Shown: positions 10,180 to 19,620 of the stretch, one piece after another
How the letters are laid out: the number at the start of each line of letters is the position of its first letter
Position numbering within the stretch: the stretch's first letter is position 1
Position numbers and translations under genes: made by a program
Notes under the pieces: generated by a model
The model's database searches: none
What the model saw: the letters and a program-made list of their open reading frames with translations, nothing else
Told to the model about the DNA's origin: nothing
Origin: FEN-1219 sp963728995
Lineage (GTDB): Bacteria; Pseudomonadota; Gammaproteobacteria; Steroidobacterales; Rariloculaceae
NCBI GenBank assembly: GCA_963728995.1
Contig: CAVSMD010000004.1
Span: 310,001 to 374,000, forward strand
Direction: 5' to 3'
Length of the DNA stretch: 64,000 bases

Positions 10180-11043
10180 GTGAGGAAGAACGATTCGCAA
10201 CTGACGCTCGAGCCGATCGGTTACGTGCGCACGGCGCTCGCGACGAAGGTCGAAGCGGCGCGACAGCCGCGTGCCGGCGGCAACACGCACGGACGCATCG
10301 AGCTCACGCCCGGCAGGAACTTCGAGCACGCGTTGCTCGATCTCGATGCCTGGGACCACATCTGGGTGCTGTTCTGGTTCGATCGGAACCCGGGCTGGCG
10401 CCCGAAAGTGCTGCCGCCGCGCAGCCGCACGGGACGCAAGGGTGTGTTCGCCACGCGCTCGCCGCATCGGCCGAACCCGCTCGGGCTGTCGGCCGTGAAG
10501 CTCGAGCGCGTCGACGGCCTCACGCTGCACGTGCGCGACATCGACATGCTCGACGGCACGCCGGTGCTCGACATCAAACCGTACGTGCCCTACACGGATG
10601 CGATCACGACTGCGCGCAGCGGTTGGCTCGAGGAGGCGGCCGCAGCCGGCGACGCGAGCCGCGACCCCGTGCCCGCCTTCGCGGTCCACTGGGCCGCGAG
10701 TGCCGCGCGCCAGGCCGACTGGATCGAAGCACGCACGGGCCTTGCGATTCGCGACCGCGCCACGGCCGCGCTGGCGCTGGGGCCCGCGCCGCATCCGTAT
10801 CGGCGCATCCGCCGCGACGGCAGCGGGTTCGTGCTGGCGCTGAAGGAATGGCGCGCGCGCTTCGTCGTTTCCGGACGCGACGTGCACGTGCACGAGATCG
10901 TCTCGGGATTCCGCGACTCCACGCTCGCCGCGGGCCGCGAGACGGACGCGGACCTCGGCCCGCATCGGGAATTCCGCGCGTGCTTCGCTCAGAGCTCGCG
11001 CAGCGCGGCCACGAACGCCTCGACGTCGGACGAGTCGTTGTAG
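10180..11043 (+). CDS. trmO: tRNA (N6-threonylcarbamoyladenosine37-N6)-methyltransferase TrmO
   Basis: Methylates t6A37 in tRNA-Thr(GGU) with SAM; TrmO has a beta-barrel fold unlike other methyltransferases. LEPIGYVRTA opens the domain. HGRIELTPG, LDAWDHIWVLFWFDRN, GVFATRSPHRPNPLGLSAVKL and LDIKPYVPYTDA are the conserved core of the TsaA/TrmO family. At 287 residues it is longer than the roughly 235 of E. coli TrmO; the extra length is a weakly conserved C-terminal tail. The last 55 bases run antisense over the 3' end of the cysteine desulfurase gene. Translation starts with GTG at 10180. The frame is intact. Confidence 0.92.
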   Translation: MRKNDSQLTLEPIGYVRTALATKVEAARQPRAGGNTHGRIELTPGRNFEHALLDLDAWDHIWVLFWFDRNPGWRPKVLPPRSRTGRKGVFATRSPHRPNPLGLSAVKLERVDGLTLHVRDIDMLDGTPVLDIKPYVPYTDAITTARSGWLEEAAAAGDASRDPVPAFAVHWAASAARQADWIEARTGLAIRDRATAALALGPAPHPYRRIRRDGSGFVLALKEWRARFVVSGRDVHVHEIVSGFRDSTLAAGRETDADLGPHREFRACFAQSSRSAATNASTSDESL

Positions 11044-12164
11044 ATCGTGCGCGGACGCCCGCAACGTGCCCTCGAGGCGCAAGCGGCGGTGCAGCACGTG
11101 CGCGCAGTGATAGCCGCCGCTGACGAAGATGCCATGCGCGTCCGCGAGCAGCCGCGCGATGTCCTGCTGGGCCATCGCGGGCAGCGGCAGCGACACCGTC
11201 GCGAGTGCGATCCGCTCGCGCGCCGAGCGGCCGAGCACGGTGGCCTCGCGAAGCTCCCCCAGTCCCTCCATGAGCTGCGCCGCGAGCGCGCGCGAATGCG
11301 CCGCCATCTTCGTCATGCCGATGCTCTTCAAGTAGTCGACGGCCGCGCCCAGCCCGATCACGCCCTCGATGTTCGGCGTACCGGCTTCGTACCGCAGCGG
11401 CGCTTCGAGCGGCTCGAAACGATCCTCCTCGTGCATGCGCGACCATGCCGCCGCCGACATTGCCGAGCCCGAGCTGCTCGAAGCGATCGCGCCGCACGTA
11501 CAGCACGCCGACGCCGTTCGGGCCGAACATCTTGTGGCTCGAGAACCCCATGAAGTCGACGTCGAGCGCGCGCACGTCGATCGGCAAATGCGCGACGGAC
11601 TGCGACGCGTCGAGCATGACGGGTATGCCGGCCGCGTGGGCCGTGGCGATCCACTCCTCGACCGGCGCGATCACGCCCGTGACGTTCGAGACGTGCGCGA
11701 GGCTCACGAGCCGCGTGCGTTTGCTGAGCCGCTCGGGCAGCTGTTGCCACCTCGGCACCGCCTCGTCGTCGATGTCGACGAGCACGGCCTTGGCGTCGAG
11801 CGCGCCACGGCATGTAGTTGCTGTGATGCTCCGACGCGGGAAACACGACCTCGTCCTCGGCCGTGAGCTTCAGAGCGCGCGCGAGCAGATTGAACGAATC
11901 GGTCGCATTGCGCGTGAACACGATCTCGGCCGGCTGCGCGCCGATCAGCGCCGCGACTCGATGCCGCGCGCGCTCGTACTCCTCGGTGGCCGCTTCGGCG
12001 AGCGGATGCGTGCCGCGATGCACGTTCGCGCCGACCGTCTCGTAGTAGCGCACGACGGCCTCGATGACCGGACGCGGCTTCGGCGTGGTCGAAGCGCTGT
12101 CGAGATAGATGAACGGTTGGCCGTCGTAACCGCGTTCGAGCAGCGGGAAGCCCGCGCTCTGCAT
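10989..12164 (-). CDS. SufS/CsdA-like cysteine desulfurase (class V aminotransferase fold), three frame breaks
   Basis: PLP enzyme of about 390 residues that probably takes sulfur from cysteine as a persulfide. PFIYLDSASTTPKP is the class V N-terminus, EHHSNYMPWR holds the cofactor-stacking histidine, and SSHKMFGPNGVGVLY holds the PLP lysine. GGYHCAHVLHRRL carries a cysteine where SufS enzymes have the persulfide-forming one. Breaks fall near 11808, 11437 and 11055. The ATG at 12164 overlaps the TGA of the adenylating enzyme upstream (ATGA). No suf or isc scaffold genes adjoin it. That and the coupling to an adenylating enzyme suggest a dedicated sulfur-transfer role rather than general Fe-S assembly. 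A lyase acting on a related substrate is the alternative. Confidence 0.8.
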
Positions 12165-13405
12165 CAGCTCTTCACCAGGCGATACTTGCCCGAAGCCTCC
12201 GGCGCGATGGCGCTCACGTGCTCGCCGCGAATGGGACGCGCGAGCAGCCTGCCGGCAGCGAGCGCCGCAGCCGCGGCGCTCGCGCGCGACTTCGGATCGA
12301 CGACCTGCAGGCTGTCGCCGGCGAGCTGCCACTGCTCGAGCGTGGCGTCCTGGCCGAGCGCGGCATGGATCGCGTCGTCGAGCATCAAAGGCGTCACCGT
12401 TTCGCCGTGCGACGACCGTGCAGTCGCTCTGCCGGCCCTCGACGCGCTCGAGCAGCGGCCCGTCGCTCGCCAAGCCGCACGCGCAGTCGCGCGACTCCGC
12501 GACGCGCACGATGTCACCGATGTCGTAACGCAACAGCGGCATCCACTGTCGGCCGAGCGTCGTGACGAGCACGCGTGCGAGACGTTCGCCGCCCGACACC
12601 GGCACGAGATCGATATGGCTGTGTCGCTCGTTCGGATGCAACCGGCCGTGCTCGCATTCCATGAACAGCACGCCGGCCTCGGTGGCGCCATAGAGCTGGA
12701 ACGAGCGGCGCGTCGATGGCACGACCAATGTCGCGACGCATCGCGCGCGTGGTGGTTTCGTACGTGAGCGTGATGAAGTCGGGCGCCGGCAGCTCGACGC
12801 CGCGCGCGAGCGCGGCGCGCGCGATCACCGCGAGATAGGCCGGATCCGCCTCGATCCCGCGCGGCTTGAATTCGATCCACTCGCGCAGCATTCGCTCGTA
12901 GTCGCGTTCGCTCCACAGCGACGGATCGGCGTTCTCGTTCAGGAACAGCATGCCGTCGATGCTGCGCTCCGCCATCGAGCGGCTGCCGAAGTGGCACAGG
13001 CCGGCGCCGCAGGTGGGTGTGGTCAGCACCGCTTCGCGAAAGCCGGCGTCGCGCATCGACCGGGCGATCCGCGCGTTGAGCCGCATCGCCTCGCGCTCCT
13101 GAGGGTCCCACCACGACCACTCCCAGATGACCTGAAGCCGATCGGCCGTGGTGCCCGAGGTGGCGAGCAACGTGACACGCTCGTCGCGCATCGCCGCGTG
13201 CAGATCCTGATCCTGGCGGATCAGCGATTTCGGAAATCCTCTGCGCAGCTCGCGCTTGTCCACGGGCGGCAGCTGCGCGAGCCACGGTCAGGAGCGCGCC
13301 GGGGTCGGCCGGCGGCGTCGGCCGGTCGCGATACAGCGGAACCTCGGCGACCATGCGCCGCGTCTCCTCGCCCACGCGCCGCCAGTGATCGGCGGAGTAG
13401 CTCAC
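12164..13405 (-). CDS. PaaK-like adenylate-forming enzyme (phenylacetate-CoA ligase family), three frame breaks
   Basis: About 413 residues. The adenylate-forming loop reads LLATSGTTADRLQV, close to the TSGTTG motif of PaaK relatives. FQLYGATEAGVLFMECEHG and LRYDIGDIVRV match the second nucleotide-binding region and the hinge Asp. The C-terminal subdomain ends IAPEASGKYRLVKS, whose lysine fits the catalytic position. Breaks are near 13290, 12712 and 12410. A GTG start at 13405 overlaps the stop of the peptidase gene (GTGA), and its stop overlaps the start of the cysteine desulfurase. It presumably activates a carboxylate as an acyl-AMP, with thiol or persulfide as acceptor. The substrate is unknown. 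Confidence 0.72.
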   Translation of the reverse strand: MSYSADHWRRVGEETRRMVAEVPLYRDRPTPPADPGALLTVARAAAARGQARAAQRISEIADPPGSGSARGDARRACHVARHLGHHGRSASGHLGVVVVGPSGARGDAAQRADRPVDARRRLSRSGADHTHLRRRPVPLRQPLDGGAQHRRHAVPERERRSVAVERTRLRANAARVDRIQAARDRGGSGLSRGDRARRARARRRAAGARLHHAHVRNHHARDASRHWSCHRRAARSSSMAPPRPACCSWNASTAGCIRTSDTAISISCRCRAANVSHACSSRRSADSGCRCCVTTSVTSCASRSRATARAAWRATGRCSSASRAGRATARSSHGETVTPLMLDDAIHAALGQDATLEQWQLAGDSLQVVDPKSRASAAAAALAAGRLLARPIRGEHVSAIAPEASGKYRLVKS

Positions 13406-14123
13406 TTCCCTGCCTCCAACGTCTTCTCGAGCCTGGCCTTGCGGTTCGGTTGCGCCGCAAACACCGGCACGGGCTCTCCTTGCGCCGCGATCTTACCCTG
13501 CGGATCGACCACGAGCGCGCCGCCGCTCGGCACGCCATACGCCCGCGCCTCCTTGCCGAGCTCGCGGGCGCGGACGGCCGCGTACGACCGGGCTTCGCGC
13601 CAGTCGTCGCCTTCCCCATGGGTGTCGACCGTAAAAGGCACGAGCGCGAGGCACTCGTAGGTCTCGGCCTCCTCGTCGCCGGCATGCGGATTCGGCCACC
13701 GGATCCAGCGCTCGCCGAGCATGATCGCGCCGGCCGACATGCCCACGAACACCGCGCCGCGCTGCGCGGCGGCACTGCAGGTCGTCGACGAGCCCGGCCT
13801 CGCGCACCGCTCGCATGCCGGCGTCGACGTCCCCACCGCCGAGGAACACGAGGTCCGCCTCCTGCAACGCCGCGCGCGCCGCCGGCGACCTGCGGACGCC
13901 GCCGCGACAAGCTTCGGCCACCGCACTTCGTGGGCGCCCGCATCCTTGATCACCTCGCCGAGCGCGCGCCCCGAAGTTCGCGTCGTCGCCGTTCGCGGCC
14001 CCGACGTACAGCACGACGGGCGCGTGCTTTGCCGGTCCGTCGCAACGCCTCGGCCAGATACGGCTCCGTGCCAAAGTGCCGGCTGCCGAACTTACCGGCG
14101 ATCAACGTCGTGGATTTGCGCAC
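13402..14123 (-). CDS. Peptidase E / cyanophycinase-like S51 family protein, about four frame breaks
   Basis: About 240 residues after joining frames. Family S51 features are VVLYVGAANGDDANF near the N-terminus, EADLVFLGGGDVDAG in the middle, and the nucleophile elbow FVGMSAGAIMLGERW with its serine. A later segment, YGVPSGGALVVDP, also fits the family. Enzymes of this group cleave Asp-X dipeptides, cyanophycin or related acyl-amino acid bonds. Breaks fall near 14043, 13970, 13880 and 13780. The start is uncertain: GTG at 14123 is in frame with FGSRHFGTEPYLAEALR, and no better ATG is in that frame. It leads the coupled unit with the adenylating enzyme and desulfurase. Confidence 0.6.
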
Positions 14124-14151
14124 GCATTTCGGTCCGCATCGGGCGCTGTGA

Positions 14152-16226
14152 CTAATTTCGCGGTCCGTAGTGCGGCGCGCGGTCGGCCGCGCTCGAGCGC
14201 CCCGAGATCCGGCGCGCGACCCGTGTAGCCGTCCGTGATGTTCGGCAGAGACAGTGCCGGCGTCGATCGCCGGCGAGCGCGGCGCCAGGCCGAAATCGAA
14301 CGCCGCGGGATCGTACAAGATGCTGCGGATCCTTGAGATCCGGCTGCGTGACGCGCACGAACGTGTCGTAGTCGACGAGCCTGCTGTGCGCGTCCTGGCC
14401 GGTTCCGCGTTGATAATCGCGCAGCGTCGCGAACTGATGCGCGACGGGCGGCTTGCACGTACTCGGATGGCATGCCCGCCGGCGGCGAGCTCCACTGGAA
14501 CGCTACCTTGGCGCCCGGGTTCGGCCGGAAGCCGTTGTAGTCCGACGTCGAGTAGCTCGTGAACGTGCCGACGTTGAACACGGCCTCGGCAGCGCCCTCG
14601 GCGAGAATCAGGTTGTTGCGAAAGTGCAGGTTCGCGGCCGGACCCGGCACGCCCACCTCGCCGATGAACGTGTTCTGGTAGCACAGCACGCCGGTCGGCG
14701 TGGACACGTACTTCAGCGCACCGGCACCGGGACCGTTGTAGACGACGTTGCGGATGAAATAGACGGGTCCACCGAAGATCGGCTGCGCGCTCAGGCCGCC
14801 GAGCGCCGTATTGAAGCAGCGATTGCGAAACACGCGCATGTTGCGCCCGCCGCCGTCGGTTTCGATGCAGTTGTCGCCCATGTTGTAGATGTCGTTCTCG
14901 TAGAAATCGACCGACATCGGGAAGCGCTCCGGATCCGGGTTCGGCGTGCCGTCGGGGTTGCCGTAAGTGGCGTTGTCGATCCCGTCGTGCCAGTTCGCGA
15001 TGTAGTTGTGGGCCACGACGTGGCCCTGGCCGTAGACCTTGATCGCGTACTCGGAGTCGAGCCGCTCAGGAAACCCGGGCAGCTTCTCCCAGATCGCGCC
15101 GTTCCAGCCCATCATCTTGTCGGGATCGTGGCGGCCGATGAACACGTTGTCGGCGATGTAGAAGTTCTTCGAGCCCGACCAATCCGTGTGCACGCCGCGG
15201 CCGACGTTCTCGAGCCGCGAGTGCTTCAGCGTGAAGCCGCTCGCGCCGGCGATGCTCTTGTAGCCCAGCAGGAACGCGACGTTCGTGTTGCGGACGGTGA
15301 TGCCCTCGAAGTAGTTGTAGTTCGCGGCCATCAGGTTGAACAGCGTCTCGGCGCCGTCGCCGTCGAACACGACCTCGCCGTCGCCCGCCGCCTTGATCAC
15401 GATCGGCCGCTCCGGCGTGCCGCTTTGCGTCAGGTAATACGTGCCGTCGAATACCGTGCCGAGCGCGAGATAGCCCGGCGCCGGCGCGCGATTCATGTAG
15501 TGGTGGCGGTCGCTCAAGTACACGCCGGCGTGCATCAGGATCTGATCGCCGGGCTGCACGCGCGGCGGGTACGCGTTCTGATAGTCGAAGTGCGCGGCGG
15601 CCATGTAGTACGCCGCCATCAGGCCCGTGAACGACGGCTCCTGCCGCGGCCCCGTGTAGCCGACGGGATAGACGTGATAGACCTTGCCGCCCGCGGCCGG
15701 TTGCGGCTCGGCGCGCGTGCGCGCCGTCAGACGTGCGGCGAGCCTCGCCGGCGACGCCGTCGGGATCGCTCAGCGTGAGACGGATCTCGTAAGTCGGTGT
15801 TCGGCGAGAGATCGAACAGGCTGCCGGAGAACATGTTCGGCGCGACGTACGAGAACGGGCTGAACGCGAACGGGTTCGCGCCCGACGCCGCGACGCCCGG
15901 CGCGGCCGTGCCGCCCGCGAGCGCCGTCTCGCTCTCGGCCGCGCTCGCGCCCGGGATGAAGCTCGGCCCGCCGACGCGGCCGTTGACCTGCTCGTTCTGC
16001 AGGCGCATGCAGCGGCAAGCCGGTGCGCCACTCGGTCGTGCCGGCCTGGCGATATTCGACTGCAACGGCCGCGTTGCGGTTGTCGTCGCCGTCGATGCAT
16101 CCAGTCGATGCCGAGCGAGATCAGCGTCGGCGGCTCGACGGACGCGGCGCCGGCCGTCACGCGATCGTCGGCCCGGCCGCGGTCGCGGCCGAAAGCAGCG
16201 CGCACGCAGAACCATCCAAGACGCAT
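14152..16226 (-). CDS. Secreted right-handed parallel beta-helix protein (polysaccharide-lyase-like), several frame breaks in both ends
   Basis: About 690 residues when joined. The intact middle (bases 14440-15620) shows irregular beta-helix coils rich in asparagine: YNYFEGITVRNTNVAFL, GFTLKHSRLENVGRGVH, VVAHNYIANWHDGIDNA and NDIYNMGDNCIETDGGG. A signal peptide (MRLGWFCVRAAFG onward) and a beta-sandwich with PPTLISLGIDW and NTDYEIRLTLSDPDG precede it. It resembles chondroitinase B-like or PL6-like helices, and may bind or cut an acidic polysaccharide. Catalytic residues cannot be placed confidently. Breaks cluster at 15700-16120 and 14160-14440. The minus-strand unit at 14123 begins 29 bases beyond its stop. 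Confidence 0.65.
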
Positions 16227-16307
16227 GCCCGATTCTTGTCCGCGATCATCGCGCCACTCTCCGCCGTCGATCACGGCAGCGACTCTACCGCAATGGGTGC
16301 GGCAGGG

Positions 16308-16856
16308 TTAATGGCGCTGAGTGGGCGCTCGCGACAGGCGCTGCGCGGCGTCGTGCTTGAACGTGGCGTGAATGTACTCGAGCGCGTCGCGGCTGTCCCA
16401 TTCCCGCGCGCCGTGGACCTTGCCGACCACCCGGCCATCGGCGTCGACGAGCACCGTCAATGGCAGCGTCGAGGCGCCGAGCATGTGCTCGAGCGTAAGG
16501 TTCTGGTCGATGAAATGCGTGATCGTCGCGTTCGACTCTTTGAGCGCGGTCTGCGCCTTGTCGACGTAGTCGTCGGTCGAGATGCCGATGATCGTGAAGT
16601 AGTGCGTCTCGTCGAGCCACGCCAGGCGCTCGAGCGACGCCATCTCGGCGCGACACGGTCCGCACCAGCTGGCCCAGACGTTGATCAGCAGCGGCCGGCC
16701 GCGGAACTCCTCGAGATTGCGCGCGGGGCCGTTCAGGCCGCGCATGATCGCGGGCCGCACGACGCCGCCGATCGGCACCTCGTCCGGCGCGGCGCCGCGG
16801 GCGCGGGCGAGCCGAGCAGCGAGAGCGCGGCGACGAATGTGCAGCAGCAGGCGCAT
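16308..16856 (-). CDS. TlpA/ResA-like thiol-disulfide oxidoreductase
   Basis: About 182 residues. The thioredoxin active site is INVWASWCGPCRAEM, and the domain continues with HYFTIIGISTDDY and a cis-proline region STLPLTVLVDADGRVVG. WCGPC is the redox-active pair usual in periplasmic reductases for cytochrome c maturation or general thiol reduction. The N-terminus (MRLLLHIRR) should be a signal peptide or anchor, but the hydrophobic run ALSLLGSPAPAA is in the next frame, so two compensating indels near 16800-16830 are likely. The start at 16856 is chosen on that basis. It stands alone, 287 bases from the amidohydrolase upstream. That gap holds only a hairpin. Confidence 0.8.
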   Translation of the reverse strand: MRLLLHIRRRALAARLARARGAAPDEVPIGGVVRPAIMRGLNGPARNLEEFRGRPLLINVWASWCGPCRAEMASLERLAWLDETHYFTIIGISTDDYVDKAQTALKESNATITHFIDQNLTLEHMLGASTLPLTVLVDADGRVVGKVHGAREWDSRDALEYIHATFKHDAAQRLSRAPTQRH

Positions 16857-17025
16857 CGGCACGAGAAAATGCCAGCAGCCGCATGCCGAGCGCAACGGCG
16901 CGCCTGCGCGAACCGTGAACCCCGGCACATCTGCGACGGACCGCGCGGCATATGGCGCGTAACGGCGGCGCCCGGTAGACCCCGGCCGGTTCGCGAACCT
17001 CGTTCGATCGCTGCACCGTCGTGGT

Positions 17026-17052
17026 GCGAAATCCCTCCTGAGGGATTTTCGC
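17026..17052. repeat. Inverted repeat / hairpin between amidohydrolase and TlpA-like genes
   Basis: GCGAAATCCCTC is followed after two bases by GAGGGATTTTCGC, giving a stem of about 11 pairs with one bulged T. It lies downstream of the minus-strand amidohydrolase stop and ahead of the TlpA-like gene. That position suits a transcription terminator, but no run of T follows on the minus strand, so intrinsic termination is unproven. Confidence 0.4.
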
Positions 17053-17143
17053 TCGCCCTCCTCGACGTCGTCGACCTCCTCGGCGAGGCGGCCCTCGTCG
17101 ACGGTGGTCATTCACGCGCAGTGCGGGCCGAGCACGTTCACGC

Positions 17144-18526
17144 TCAGTCGCGCCGCGACAGGATCCACTTCGGGATCACGCCCGCGCGCGACAGCAGGTA
17201 GTCGCGAGCGCCGCTCAGGCGGTCGAACAGCCGCGCCATGTCGACCCGCACGAGCTGGCCGCGGTGCTTCAGGATCTTGCCCGCGACGAACACCGTGTCG
17301 ACGTTCGACGTGTCGGCGCAGATCACGACGGTGGCCACGGGGTCGATGACCGGCGCCACGTTCACCTGATCCGTGCGGATCAGGATGATGTCGGCCTGCT
17401 TGCCGGGCGTGAGCGTGCCGATCTTGTGATCGAGTGCGCAGGCGTGCGCGCCGACGACGGTAGCGAACTCGAGCACGTCGCGATGCGTGAGCGTAGGAGA
17501 GAACGCAATGTCCGGCGTGTCGGTGAATGCCAGGATCCGTTCCTGAACGAGCGCCGTGCGCATCTGCGTGAACATGTCGCCGGGCACGCTCGACACGACA
17601 TCGATGCTGAGCGACGGCCGCACACCGCGCGCCACGAGCCGGCCCGTCGGCGGTACGCCGTGCCCCATCAGCATCTCCACGTACGGCGCAACCGACGCGG
17701 TACCGCCTGTCGAAGCGATCAGATCGAGCTCCTCGTCGGTCGAGTCCGTGCAATGAATGTACGTGGTGTCGGGCCCCATGAGGCCCAGCTCGTTCAGCGT
17801 CCCCACGTGGTTCACATGCACGCCGGTCAGACGCATGCCGACGTGCACGCTGATCCTTATGCCCAGATCGCGCGCGAGCAGCCAATCGTGCCGAGCCACA
17901 TCGGGCGTCGTGTTGCCGGGCGCACGCGCAGCCAGCGCGAGCGACACGAGCTGGTCGTCCGAGTTGAAGTACTGCTTGCGAATGCGGCGGATGTCCTCGG
18001 GGTGCTCCTTCGAGCTGTACGCCCACCAGCTCGCGCCGACCGGGGGGCCGTGCGCGTAGATCGCGCGGATGCCGGCCTCGGCGAGGCCGTGAATCGCAGC
18101 GTCCGCGTGCTCCGGCGTGTTGTTTACGTGCGACCAGTCGAGCAGCGTCGTGATGCCGCCGTTCACGGCCTCGAGCGCGCCCATGAGGTTCGCGATGTAC
18201 ACGTCCTCGGCGCGGTACTGGATGCCGATGTTGTCGAGCATGCCCGAGAAGTACTGATCCAGCGTGCAGCTCGGCAGCACGCCGCGCACGGGCGTCTGCC
18301 AGGTATGGCGGTGGGTGTCGACGAAGCCGGGCATCACGATCCGGTCGCGGGCATCGATGACGTTCGCGTGCGGGCTCGCGGAGAGATCCTTACCCACGGC
18401 CGCGATCTTGTCGCCCTGGATCAGCACGTCCGTGTGTGGCAGGTCGCCGAGCTCTGGGTCGAGCGTCAGGACGTAGCCCCCTTTGATCAGGGTCGTGTCG
18501 TCGGAGTACAGGCGTCCGCCGATCAT
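17144..18526 (-). CDS. Amidohydrolase of the TRZ/ATZ (atrazine chlorohydrolase/cytosine deaminase) family
   Basis: Cytoplasmic metal-dependent hydrolase of 460 residues, frame intact. FVDTHRHTWQT gives the HxH metal pair at residues 72 and 74. SVHVGMRLTG and IHCTDSTDEE supply the later histidines, and SLSIDVVSSVPGD the metal-bound aspartate. TLTPGKQADIILIR near the C-terminus is the usual beta-sandwich return of this superfamily. Related enzymes deaminate or dechlorinate triazines, guanine or S-adenosylhomocysteine; the substrate here is not evident. It has no operon partner: TlpA-like lies 287 bases downstream, and a divergent DUF5335 gene is upstream. The start at 18526 follows directly from that divergent region. 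Confidence 0.88.
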   Translation of the reverse strand: MIGGRLYSDDTTLIKGGYVLTLDPELGDLPHTDVLIQGDKIAAVGKDLSASPHANVIDARDRIVMPGFVDTHRHTWQTPVRGVLPSCTLDQYFSGMLDNIGIQYRAEDVYIANLMGALEAVNGGITTLLDWSHVNNTPEHADAAIHGLAEAGIRAIYAHGPPVGASWWAYSSKEHPEDIRRIRKQYFNSDDQLVSLALAARAPGNTTPDVARHDWLLARDLGIRISVHVGMRLTGVHVNHVGTLNELGLMGPDTTYIHCTDSTDEELDLIASTGGTASVAPYVEMLMGHGVPPTGRLVARGVRPSLSIDVVSSVPGDMFTQMRTALVQERILAFTDTPDIAFSPTLTHRDVLEFATVVGAHACALDHKIGTLTPGKQADIILIRTDQVNVAPVIDPVATVVICADTSNVDTVFVAGKILKHRGQLVRVDMARLFDRLSGARDYLLSRAGVIPKWILSRRD

Positions 18527-18709
18527 GTCGTTTCGCTCCCGGTGCCACGGACCGCGATCGGCGCCGTGGTCTAGTTGTTATTCGGCACGCAACCCGTCGA
18601 AGAATGCGGGTCGACGAGTCATCCTAGCACCGCCGTAGGTAGTTCCCACAATGGCGTCGGGCTCGCGGCGATCATCTACTCGCAAGAGGCATCGATCGGA
18701 GGACGCAAC

Positions 18710-19078
18710 ATGAGCACGCGCAGACTGCGACGCGGCGAATGGCAGGATTACTGCGATCGGCTGTCGCGCGGGCTGCGCGACGAGAACGCGGAGCTCGAAG
18801 TCGTGTCGCTAGCGCTCGGCGATCACGTCGAAGCCAAATGGCTGCCGCTTCATGGAATCGTATACGACCCGCGCGCGGACGTGCTCGAGATCGCCCTCGA
18901 GAGCATCGATCACATGATCGAGCAACCGCGCGACATCACGATCGAGGAGACGCCGCGCGGCCTCGTCGCGCTCGAGGTGACGGCGGCCGACGAACGGCAC
19001 GAGATCCTGAAGCTCAAGCGGCCGCTGCGAGTCGCGCCGGCCGCGTCTGCCGAACAGGAACCGGACGAAGCCCCGTAG
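18710..19078 (+). CDS. DUF5335 family protein
   Basis: Small soluble protein of 122 residues, function unknown. RRLRRGEWQDYCDRLSRGL at the start, EVVSLALGDHVEAKWLPL and VLEIALESIDHMIEQP are the recognisable DUF5335 pattern of an amphipathic helix and small beta domain. No signal peptide or membrane segment is present. The ATG at 18710 follows GGAGGACGCAAC, a good ribosome site, which decides against the longer open frame that begins upstream. The 183 bases between it and the divergent amidohydrolase hold no gene and no clear promoter motif that I can name. Confidence 0.75.
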   Translation: MSTRRLRRGEWQDYCDRLSRGLRDENAELEVVSLALGDHVEAKWLPLHGIVYDPRADVLEIALESIDHMIEQPRDITIEETPRGLVALEVTAADERHEILKLKRPLRVAPAASAEQEPDEAP

Positions 19079-19113
19079 ACGGTGCCGCCGTCCGTCGCCT
19101 CGGCGACGCTCGA

Positions 19114-19608
19114 CTACTTGGTGCCGGCCTGCGTTTCCTGCTCTTTCGGCGCCTGGACCTGCGACGTGATGCCTTGCTTCAGCAACCCTTCCCAGCGCGA
19201 GATGTTGTCCTTGCTGCCGTTACACCCGCCGTCGGCCGGGTTCAGGTACGAGCCGTCGTCGAGCTTGGCCCAGCCGATCGCGCCGCCGGGCCGCCCGTCG
19301 CGCAAGGGGCAGTACATGAACGTGACCTCCGAGCCGGGCTTGAACGTATCGCCCGTGATGCCGCGCTGGATCAGCCCCGTCGGCGCGGAGCCCTCGAAGC
19401 TCCAGAGCGTCTCCGTGCCGTCCTCGTTCTTCACGTTCAGGTACAGCCAGGAGTGCGGATTGTTGAACGCCCAGCGCACGACGGTGCCGGACTTCACGAT
19501 CTCCGTGTTGCGGTCGAACATCGCGAACGAGTGATGCGCTTCGGCTACGGCCGCCGTCAGTAAGCCGGCCGCGATCGCCACCGCCAACGGATATGCACGC
19601 TTGGTCAT
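19114..19608 (-). CDS. Secreted DUF6152 family protein
   Basis: Exported 164-residue protein. The signal peptide is MTKRAYPLAVAIAAGLLTAA with cleavage before the family start EAHHSFAMFDRN. WAFNNPHSWLYLNVKNEDG and DTFKPGSEVTFMYCPLRDG match the DUF6152 core. The C-terminal 40 residues are polar and probably unstructured. It lies 12 bases downstream of a secreted protein that shares a domain with the C-terminal half of the fused DUF6152 protein at 30097. The two genes here are therefore a split version of that protein. Frame intact. Function unknown. Confidence 0.8.
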   Translation of the reverse strand: MTKRAYPLAVAIAAGLLTAAVAEAHHSFAMFDRNTEIVKSGTVVRWAFNNPHSWLYLNVKNEDGTETLWSFEGSAPTGLIQRGITGDTFKPGSEVTFMYCPLRDGRPGGAIGWAKLDDGSYLNPADGGCNGSKDNISRWEGLLKQGITSQVQAPKEQETQAGTK

Positions 19609-19620
19609 TGCTCTGCTCCT

